Part shown: positions 1 through 3,836 of the stretch, piece by piece
Numbering within the stretch: position 1 is the stretch's first letter
How the letters are laid out: every line of letters begins with the position of its first letter
Assembly: GCA_035512595.1 (NCBI GenBank)
Contig: DATKDU010000351.1
Location: 1-6,555 of the forward strand
Source of the DNA: DATKDU01 sp035512595
GTDB taxonomy: Bacteria > Planctomycetota > Planctomycetia > Pirellulales > Pirellulaceae
Length of the DNA: 6,555 nt
Direction of reading: 5' to 3'
Notes under the pieces: model-generated
Told to the model about the DNA's origin: nothing
Database searches by the model: none
The model's input: the letters and a program-made list of their open reading frames with translations, nothing else
Translations under genes and position numbers: made by a program

Positions 1-1
1 C

Positions 2-160
2 GTCGCCAAGCCGCAGACCGACGCGGAGCTCGTCGCCCTGCGGCGGAGCGTCGAGCGCGGCGTTCCCTACGGCAGCGAGCCTTGGCAGAAGAAAACCATT
101 GCCACGCTCGGCCTGGAGAGCACGCTGCGCCCGCGCGGGCGGCCTAGGAAGACTGAATAA
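2..160 (+). CDS. C-terminal end of an IS200-like / REP-associated tyrosine transposase (RAYT), 5' truncated by the window
   Basis: Reading from base 2 gives 52 codons ending at TAA (158-160). The peptide contains VRRSVERG-like and PYGSEPWQKKT segments and closes with LESTLRPRGRPRKTE, with an arginine/proline-rich tail. From memory of the family, the sequence of a 'RSVERG.P.G...W...TA..LGLE.TLR.RGRP+K' type is the C-terminal signature of Y1-type transposases of the RAYT group, single-strand DNA transposases that handle REP-like palindromes. The catalytic HUH motif and the tyrosine would be upstream, outside the window, so activity cannot be judged. Two bases after the stop an 18-bp box begins (163-180) that recurs inverted at 624-641, as expected if the transposase is linked to its own extragenic repeats. 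The assignment rests on the tail alone; the 5' part would confirm it. Confidence 0.72.
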   Translation, partial: VAKPQTDAELVALRRSVERGVPYGSEPWQKKTIATLGLESTLRPRGRPRKTE

Positions 161-162
161 TG

Positions 163-180
163 AAGCCTGACCCCTTTTCC
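163..180 (+). repeat. Left arm of an 18-bp inverted repeat (RAYT-linked box)
   Basis: The 18 bases AAGCCTGACCCCTTTTCC lie two bases after the transposase stop codon. Their exact reverse complement is at 624-641. The match stops abruptly at both ends (162 and 181 do not pair with 642 and 623), so this is a defined box rather than general similarity. Its position next to a RAYT end suggests a REP/terminal-type sequence recognised by that transposase; this link is inferred. Confidence 0.8.
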
Positions 181-199
181 TCTCGATCGGAACCTTCTA

Positions 200-451
200 A
201 TGAATATTGACATAAGCCAGGTAAGAGACAAATTTGCGGCAGTGCTGAACGGAAGTGAGTCGCGCGAAGCCGTTTCAAAATGGGCCAGAGCGATACGGGA
301 AGCGGATGACCGAGGAGAACTTTTCGCAACGCCAGCTGCCGACCGAATGCGAATTTGGCACGCCATTCTTTTTTTGGAAGGAGTTGATTTAAGGGATTCG
401 CCTGAAAGTTATCTTCATAATGAAATTGACATTCGTCGTGAGCAGCCATAA
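200..451 (+). CDS. Small hypothetical acidic protein, 83 aa, possible transferred passenger gene
   Basis: ATG at 200, TAA at 449-451. The protein is soluble and mostly helical in appearance, with no signal peptide or membrane segment. It reads as a compact single domain: a leading MNIDISQVRDKFAAVLNG, a charged helix SREAVSKWARAIREAD, and a C-terminal ILFLEGVDLRDSPESYLHNEID. The ending 'L.G.DL.dsP..YLH...D' resembles small uncharacterised proteins, some of which I associate with toxin-immunity loci, but I cannot assign a family. By count the gene is about 48% GC, clearly below the GC-rich neighbours, which suggests recent acquisition. It is bracketed by the 18-bp inverted boxes at 163-180 and 624-641. 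Only a weak Shine-Dalgarno-like stretch precedes the ATG. The well-formed protein ending favours a real gene; function is unknown. Confidence 0.65.
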   Translation: MNIDISQVRDKFAAVLNGSESREAVSKWARAIREADDRGELFATPAADRMRIWHAILFLEGVDLRDSPESYLHNEIDIRREQP

Positions 452-460
452 GGATCCAAC

Positions 461-550
461 GGCGGGTGGCGGTGTCAGTGTCAGAATGGAAAGGTGTGGC
501 ACTGGCGGGCGGGTGGCGGTGTCGGGAGTGAAAGTGTGTGGCACTGGCGG
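461..550 (+). repeat. Two imperfect tandem copies of a ~45-bp GC-rich unit
   Basis: Copy one runs 461-508 and copy two 508-550. Both start with GGCGGGTGGCGGTGTC (461-476 and 508-523, identical 16 bp) and both end with GTGTGGCACTGGCGG (494-508 and 536-550, identical 15 bp). The middle differs by substitutions and a short deletion. The second copy runs straight into the hairpin at 541-563. The G-rich strand has many GGC/GGT runs. This looks like an extragenic REP-like array associated with the transposase end upstream. Confidence 0.75.
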
Positions 551-563
551 CCGCCGCCAGTGC
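541..563. repeat. Perfect 10-bp-stem palindrome (REP-like hairpin)
   Basis: GCACTGGCGG (541-550) pairs exactly with CCGCCAGTGC (554-563) across a CCG loop. The stem is very GC-rich and sits about 90 bases after the stop of the 83-aa gene. There is no T-tract, so it is more like a REP/RAYT target hairpin than a classical terminator, although it may still stop or stabilise transcripts of the upstream gene. Confidence 0.75.
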
Positions 564-623
564 GGAAGCGGTGACACGGCCGGTGGCACTGCCGCGAATC
601 TGGAAACTGGCGGTGAACGCGGG

Positions 624-641
624 GGAAAAGGGGTCAGGCTT
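624..641 (-). repeat. Right arm of the 18-bp inverted repeat
   Basis: GGAAAAGGGGTCAGGCTT is the exact reverse complement of 163-180. Together the two boxes enclose a 479-bp segment containing the 83-aa gene and the GC-rich repeat block. Immediately to its right the sequence AATATTGAC (643-651) also occurs at the start of the 83-aa gene (203-211), which may be chance or a trace of rearrangement. Confidence 0.8.
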
Positions 642-684
642 AAATATTGACGAGGCAAACGATTGGCTGTCAGTGCGAAGCGGG

Positions 685-692
685 TACACGCC
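685..692 (+). repeat. Left target-site duplication TACACGCC
   Basis: Identical to 859-866 and abutting the first base of the terminal inverted repeat. The direct repeat can be extended to GGTACACGCCC (683-693 and 857-867) because the element ends share bases with the target. Confidence 0.75.
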
Positions 693-858
693 CCAGGGCT
701 ATCGCATGCTAAACACCGACGATTTCGCCACTTACGACGCAGGATTTTGCGGCGTTTCCGCGACAGCGCCGCATTTCCCGGCGATTTCGATGCTAGCGTG
801 GAGAGTGCTCATTGCGGATTTCGTTGTGGGATAACGATTTAGCATGCGATAGCCCTGG
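693..858. mobile_element. 166-bp MITE-like non-autonomous element with 21-bp terminal inverted repeats and 8-bp target duplication
   Basis: Bases 693-713 (beginning CCAGGGCTATCGCATGC and ending TAAA) are perfectly inverted at 838-858. Directly outside, TACACGCC occurs on both sides (685-692 and 859-866), as expected for an 8-bp target-site duplication. The 124-bp interior has no credible ORF. Length, perfect terminal repeats, target duplication and lack of coding capacity together define a miniature inverted-repeat transposable element, mobilised in trans by a full-length DDE-type transposon sharing these ends. The parent family cannot be named from the window; 8-bp duplications occur in several IS families. 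The perfect ends suggest recent insertion. The boundary could shift by up to two bases, because GG also precedes both copies of the duplication. Confidence 0.85.
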
Positions 859-866
859 TACACGCC
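859..866 (+). repeat. Right target-site duplication TACACGCC
   Basis: Directly follows the right terminal inverted repeat and matches 685-692. Removing the element and one copy restores a continuous non-coding target sequence. Confidence 0.75.
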
Positions 867-914
867 CTCCATCACGCGCGAGCCGCAAGCCGTCTTTTGA
901 CAGGACTCGGCCCC

Positions 915-936
915 GCCGAAACACGTTGCATCACCG
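915..936 (+). repeat. 22-bp direct repeat, copy 1
   Basis: The 22 bases starting GCCGAAACACGTTGCATC and ending ACCG are identical at 1265-1286, 350 bp downstream in the same orientation. Weak similarity (GTCCG) continues just past both copies. It probably belongs to a dispersed extragenic family; two copies alone do not define its function. Confidence 0.7.
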
Positions 937-948
937 ATAGTCCGCCGC

Positions 949-977
949 TTGACTGCCGGCCGGGGGATGTATACAAT
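949..977 (+). promoter_or_regulatory. Near-consensus sigma70-type promoter
   Basis: TTGACT (949-954) is followed after exactly 17 bases by TACAAT (972-977), each one mismatch from consensus. Transcription would start around 984 and run rightward into a region with hairpins and no convincing ORF, ending antisense to lysS unless terminated. Either an unannotated RNA starts here or the match is fortuitous; the GC-rich context makes a chance match less likely. Confidence 0.5.
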
Positions 978-983
978 TGTGGC

Positions 984-1215
984 GTTCCGTGCCGCGCCCC
1001 GCGGCTTGCTCTTTCACATCCTGGTTGCGTCATGCGATTCGCTCGCTGGAGCGGCGAGTCTCGCATCCCCCGGTGGGGGGGTTGCATTCAGACATTCTGT
1101 CTGGAATGACTTGCGCCCGTCCGCTACGGGGCCGAGGTTGCGTAACTCTCTGCACAGCAAGCCCTTGCATCCCATCGCGCCGCGCGGACGGCGACGTAAG
1201 TGCAAAAAACGATCC
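984..1215 (+). ncRNA. Candidate structured non-coding RNA (tentative)
   Basis: Downstream of the promoter at 949-977 the plus strand can form successive hairpins. These are 991-1005 (6-bp stem), 1032-1066 (6-bp ATGCGA/TCGCAT outer stem plus 5-bp inner stem CTCGC/GCGAG), 1067-1079 (five G-C pairs) and 1085-1108 (9 pairs around CAGAC/GTCTG with one bulge). I do not see the conserved cores of tmRNA, RNase P RNA or the SRP RNA. No clear terminator fixes the 3' end; the A-run at 1204-1209 was used as an approximate limit. GC-rich DNA forms hairpins easily, so confidence is low. Confidence 0.22.
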
Positions 1216-1264
1216 CCCCCTCACCCTCTTGCCTGCGGCCTCCTTCGACCGCGAGGCAACCGGG

Positions 1265-1286
1265 GCCGAAACACGTTGCATCACCG
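1265..1286 (+). repeat. 22-bp direct repeat, copy 2
   Basis: Identical to 915-936. This copy lies 12 bases before the palindrome at 1298-1319, close to the 3' end of lysS. Confidence 0.7.
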
Positions 1287-1297
1287 CCGTCCGGCAC

Positions 1298-1319
1298 CCG
1301 GAGGCAGGTTTGCCTCCGG
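1298..1319 (-). terminator. Hairpin downstream of lysS, possible transcription end without T-tract
   Basis: CCGGAGGCA (1298-1306) pairs perfectly with TGCCTCCGG (1311-1319) around a four-base loop. On the lysS strand it begins about 55 bases after the stop codon. There is no run of T on either side, so it is not a classical intrinsic terminator, but it is the only strong hairpin positioned to end the lysS transcript. It may instead be another extragenic repeat. Confidence 0.35.
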
Positions 1320-1373
1320 CTAGGAACATCTGCCCTCCGCCCGCACCACCCCTCATCGCGGCGCCTCGGCAGG

Positions 1374-2981
1374 TCACCCCTCCGGCCTTAATAGCGGAAA
1401 CAGAATCACCTCCCGGATCGACTGCGTGCCGGTGAGCAGCATGACGAGCCGGTCGATGCCGACGCCCAGGCCGCCGGCGGGGGGCATGCCGTGCTTGAGG
1501 GCCCGGATGAAGTCGTGGTCCATCTTGGCCATCGATTCCTCCTCGGCCAGGCCGGCAAGCTGCGTCTGGAAGAGTTTTTCTTGCAGGTCGGGGTCGTTGA
1601 GTTCGGTGTACGCGTTGGCGATCTCCATCCCGGCGATGAACAGCTCGAACCGCTCGGCAATCTCCGGCCGCCCCTTCTTCCGCTTGGTGAGCGGGCAGAT
1701 GCTGGCGGGGTAATCGAGGACGAAGATCGGACCCTTGAGCGCGTCCTCGACCTTTTCCTCGAAGACCTCGCTCTTGATCACGTCGGGGTGTTTTCGACTG
1801 GTGTCGAAGCCGATCTTTTCCGCCAGCTTCTTGACTGCCGCGTGGTCGGCCGGATCGATGCCGGTGTGCTCGGCAAACAGCTCGTCGTACGTCTTCTTGT
1901 CAAACGGCGGCGAGAAATCGATGACGCTTTCCCCCCACGGCCGCTTGTAATTGCCGTCGAGGGCGCCGATCGCATCGAGGATCAGCTTCTCGGTCAATTC
2001 CATCATCGTGCCGTAGTCGCCGAAGGCCTGGTAGACCTCGAGCATCGTGAACTCGGGGTTGTGGCGCGGCGAGAGCCCCTCGTTGCGATAGACGCGACCG
2101 AGCTCATAGACCCGCTCCATGCCGCCGACGAGGAGCCGCTTGAGGTGCAGCTCCAGGGCGATTCGCAGAAACAGGTCGATGTCGAGCGCATTATGATGCG
2201 TCGTGAACGGCCGGGCCGCGGCCCCGCCGGCAATCGCGTGCAGCGTCGGCCCCTCGATCTCGCAGAAGCCTTGCTGGTTGAGCGTCTGGCGGATCGACTG
2301 GACGACCTTGGTGCGGCTCATGAACCGCTCGCGGACTCCCTCGGTATACGCCAGGTCGAGATACCGCATCCGATGCCTTAGCTCGGGGTCGGCCAGGCCG
2401 GCGTGCTTGTCCGGAGGCGGCGAGACGCTCTTACTGAGGAAGTGGAGATTCTCGGCGAAGATCGTCAGTTCCCCCATCTTGGTGTACCGCAGCTCGCCAT
2501 CGACGCCGACGATGTCGCCCAGGTCAAAACATTCGGAGAGCGCCCAACTGTCGTCGCCGACCTGGGCCTTGCCGATGAAGAGTTGCACGCGGCCGGTCCA
2601 ATCCTGGATATCGACGAACCGCAGCTTGCCGGCATCGCGCTGCAGCACGATTCGCCCGGCGGCCCGCACCTTCGGCCCGCTCATCTCCCCGTTGCCGTGG
2701 TCGGCCAACCACTGGCGAAGCTCCTGCCCCGCCAGCTCCTCGCGGCTGGGGACTTTTTCCACGCCGCCTCCCTCCTTGACGTACTGAATCTCGCCGAGCC
2801 GTGCGCGAATCTCGCCGATCAGCATTCGGTGGTCGAAGCGTCCTCCCCACGGATCGTGCCCCATTGCCTCGATCCGGGCCAGCTTGGCCCGCCGGGCCGC
2901 TTCGTGAACCCCCTGATCCTCAGCCCTAAGCGGAGGTACCGCGCCCCCCTCAGCAGGGGGCGGAATATCGTGACTGGTCAT
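1374..2981 (-). CDS. lysS: Lysyl-tRNA synthetase, class II
   Basis: 535 aa, complete. It charges tRNA-Lys with lysine using ATP in the cytoplasm. The N-terminal half carries a helical lead (about 25-65) and an OB-fold anticodon-binding domain (about 105-185, with KVRAAGRI and GKLRFVDIQDWTGRVQLFI). The class II catalytic core follows. Motif 1 lies around 238-262 (GFCEIEGPTL, then GGAAARPFTTHHNALD). Motif 2 lies around 299-316 (RNEGLSPRHNPEFTMLE). Motif 3 lies around 503-533 (GGLGVGIDRLVMLLT, then SIREVILFPLLRP). The usual bacterial length is near 500 aa; the extra residues are mainly a polar N-terminus (1-30) and an insert around 65-100. Canonical RIAPELYLKRL reads RIALELHLKRL here, a mild deviation. 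The ATG is preceded by GAAGG eight bases upstream, supporting this start. It diverges from tRNA-Glu and appears monocistronic. Confidence 0.97.
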   Translation of the reverse strand: MTSHDIPPPAEGGAVPPLRAEDQGVHEAARRAKLARIEAMGHDPWGGRFDHRMLIGEIRARLGEIQYVKEGGGVEKVPSREELAGQELRQWLADHGNGEMSGPKVRAAGRIVLQRDAGKLRFVDIQDWTGRVQLFIGKAQVGDDSWALSECFDLGDIVGVDGELRYTKMGELTIFAENLHFLSKSVSPPPDKHAGLADPELRHRMRYLDLAYTEGVRERFMSRTKVVQSIRQTLNQQGFCEIEGPTLHAIAGGAAARPFTTHHNALDIDLFLRIALELHLKRLLVGGMERVYELGRVYRNEGLSPRHNPEFTMLEVYQAFGDYGTMMELTEKLILDAIGALDGNYKRPWGESVIDFSPPFDKKTYDELFAEHTGIDPADHAAVKKLAEKIGFDTSRKHPDVIKSEVFEEKVEDALKGPIFVLDYPASICPLTKRKKGRPEIAERFELFIAGMEIANAYTELNDPDLQEKLFQTQLAGLAEEESMAKMDHDFIRALKHGMPPAGGLGVGIDRLVMLLTGTQSIREVILFPLLRPEG

Positions 2982-3022
2982 GCGGCAAGCCTTCGAAGCA
3001 ACGTAAGTCGTGAAAAGACAAG

Positions 3023-3028
3023 ATTTTA
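3023..3028 (-). promoter_or_regulatory. Possible -10 element for lysS
   Basis: On the minus strand TAAAAT (one mismatch from TATAAT) lies about 42 bases upstream of the lysS ATG, an appropriate distance. No good -35 hexamer is present at 16-18 bases, so this is weak. If correct, the heptamer hairpin at 3066-3144 lies just upstream of the transcription start and would not be in the lysS mRNA. Confidence 0.25.
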
Positions 3029-3065
3029 GTCAGCGGAGCGGCGGGTCGGGAGGGGAGAGTCGATT

Positions 3066-3144
3066 GCAGAGTGCAGAATGCAGAGTGCAGAGTTTTTCCG
3101 GAAGCTTGTGCCGTCACTCTGCACCTCTGCATTCTGCACTCCGC
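3066..3144. repeat. Inverted pair of heptamer arrays (GCAGAGT-type), ~28-bp imperfect stem
   Basis: The left arm (3066-3093) is four consecutive heptamers: GCAGAGT, GCAGAAT, GCAGAGT, GCAGAGT. The right arm (3116-3144) is the same order reverse-complemented: ACTCTGC, ACCTCTGC, ATTCTGC, ACTCCGC. It has one inserted C and one substitution. A partial fifth unit ACTGC follows (3145-3149). The arms can pair along about 28 bp around a 22-base loop. The structure sits in the divergent region between lysS and tRNA-Glu, just upstream of the tRNA promoter. It does not resemble a terminator, since no T-tract follows the stem; the T-run is in the loop. It is likely a dispersed extragenic palindromic repeat. 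Confidence 0.85.
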
Positions 3145-3167
3145 ACTGCGAAGCGAACCTCCCGCTG

Positions 3168-3196
3168 TTGACAACTCTCTTTACTGCCGACAACAT
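3168..3196 (+). promoter_or_regulatory. Promoter of tRNA-Glu
   Basis: A perfect -35 TTGACA (3168-3173) is followed after 17 bases by CAACAT (3191-3196), which keeps the critical A at position 2 and T at position 6 of the -10 box. Transcription would start near 3203, about 13 bases before the tRNA 5' end, a normal short leader. Confidence 0.65.
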
Positions 3197-3215
3197 AGAG
3201 TAACGAAAGGTTCCC

Positions 3216-3288
3216 GCCCCCTTCGTCTAGTGGCCTAGGACTCCGGGTTCTCAGTCCGGCAACAGGGGTTCGACTCCCCTAGGGGGTA
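3216..3288 (+). tRNA. tRNA-Glu (anticodon CUC)
   Basis: A 73-base cloverleaf. The acceptor stem is GCCCCCT (3216-3222) with AGGGGGT (3281-3287), giving a G·U first pair, and the discriminator base is A3288. The D arm (GTC/GAC, 3225-3241) carries the TAGTGGCCTAGGA loop. The anticodon stem is CCGGG/TCCGG (3243-3247, 3255-3259) around loop TTCTCAG, with anticodon CTC at 3250-3252. The T arm is AGGGG/CCCCT with loop TTCGACT (3264-3280). It reads GAG codons for glutamate. CCA is not encoded (CTG follows), so the 3' end must be added enzymatically. Arm layout and sequence match bacterial tRNA-Glu closely. Confidence 0.97.
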
Positions 3289-3302
3289 CTGCCAAAAGCC
3301 CA

Positions 3303-3322
3303 GCCGCAATTGCAGTTGTGGC
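3303..3322 (+). terminator. Weak hairpin after tRNA-Glu
   Basis: GCCGCAA (3303-3309) can pair with TTGTGGC (3316-3322), including one G·U, around a six-base loop, 15 bases past the tRNA 3' end. There is no T-tract. It could mark transcript end or processing but is not a classical terminator. Confidence 0.25.
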
Positions 3323-3836
3323 AATGGCCCCAAGATATGGAAGCCTCTTGCGAGGCCCCGGTCAGGAATCGGCTCAGGAATCATCGCAGGGGCCTGCAAG
3401 ACGTCGCCAACGGCAACGATCTGGTGGAACCGGCGAAAGGAAACGCAGTGAATCCCTCTCGCCGTGGCGGCGCTGGCGGAGCAGTTTCTGGAGTTTGCCG
3501 TTCAGAACCGCGAACCACCGACTTATCAATCGTGGTAGTATTCGTGTTAGAAGTTCGTGGATCGATGCCGGCCGCGAGTTCGCGCACGAGGTTGCCGTTC
3601 GCAGCCTCGAGCGGATTTTCGGCCCACCTGAAGTCGTCCCTCTGAACCATCTCGGGCGATCGTCTTACGGTCGGTCGTGCGATGCTGCAACCGAGGTGTG
3701 GAACGCCGATTGATCTCCCGCCCGGCCCTATGAACATCTGTATCAAAAGTGCGAGCCAGGAATGTCTGCCTGGTTAAGGGCTAGTTACCGCAAGATTTTC
3801 GACTTCCAGTTGTCCGCAGTAACTTAGGATCGAATC
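3323..3836. other. 514-bp gap with no supported gene
   Basis: Overlapping ORFs of 111-131 codons on both strands give basic, serine/arginine-rich translations with no recognisable motif and no good ribosome binding site; they contradict each other and are best read as random open frames in GC-rich DNA. Minor structure includes a 9-bp direct repeat TCAGGAATC (3362-3370, 3374-3382) and a small hairpin CCAGG/CCTGG (3756-3760, 3769-3773). The last part must contain the promoter of the downstream hydrolase gene, but I see no convincing -35/-10 pair; TTCGAC (3798-3803) with AACTTA 17 bases on is poor. A decayed gene cannot be excluded. Confidence 0.5.
3826..3829 (+). promoter_or_regulatory. Ribosome binding site fixing the start of the ceramidase-like gene
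   Basis: AGGA seven bases before the ATG at 3837. It supports this ATG over later in-frame ATG codons, and the resulting N-terminus forms a proper signal peptide. Confidence 0.65.

Larger units (their letters stand above)
867..1373. other. 507-bp region without a convincing gene: promoter, hairpins, two copies of a 22-bp repeat
   Basis: Short overlapping ORFs exist here on both strands, but their translations are arginine/proline-rich and low in complexity, none has a good ribosome binding site, and all lack family resemblance. What can be supported is listed separately: a 22-bp direct repeat (915-936 and 1265-1286), a sigma70-type promoter (949-977), several hairpins (991-1005, 1032-1066, 1067-1079, 1085-1108) and a hairpin just beyond lysS (1298-1319). 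Confidence 0.6.

Noticed and set aside
144..689. 181-codon minus-strand frame over the 83-aa gene and repeat block
   Set aside because: It runs across the inverted boxes and tandem repeats and has Ala/His/Pro-rich, repeat-derived sequence; the plus-strand 83-aa frame is better formed.
538..834. 98-codon plus-strand frame ending inside the MITE
   Set aside because: It crosses the palindrome, the 18-bp box and the MITE terminal repeat, so it is a chance frame through three unrelated repeat features.
1491..3029. Two long plus-strand open frames (296 and 208 codons) opposite lysS
   Set aside because: They lie entirely antisense to a strongly conserved gene, and their translations mirror lysS codon structure without any family motif; long antisense frames are expected in GC-rich coding DNA.
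3066..3149. CRISPR array
   Set aside because: The repeats are contiguous heptamers in two inverted arms, without unique spacers or cas genes.
2982..3170. T-box or other aminoacyl-tRNA-responsive leader upstream of lysS
   Set aside because: No T-box bulge sequence, specifier loop or terminator/antiterminator pair is present; the hairpin is a repeat and probably lies upstream of the transcription start.
3310..3746. Overlapping ORFs of 111-131 codons between tRNA-Glu and the ceramidase-like gene
   Set aside because: Three frames on two strands are open over the same bases, all basic and motif-free, with no good ribosome binding site.
3216..3836. Integration (att) site at the 3' end of tRNA-Glu
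   Set aside because: No second copy of the tRNA 3' end and no integrase gene is visible in the window.
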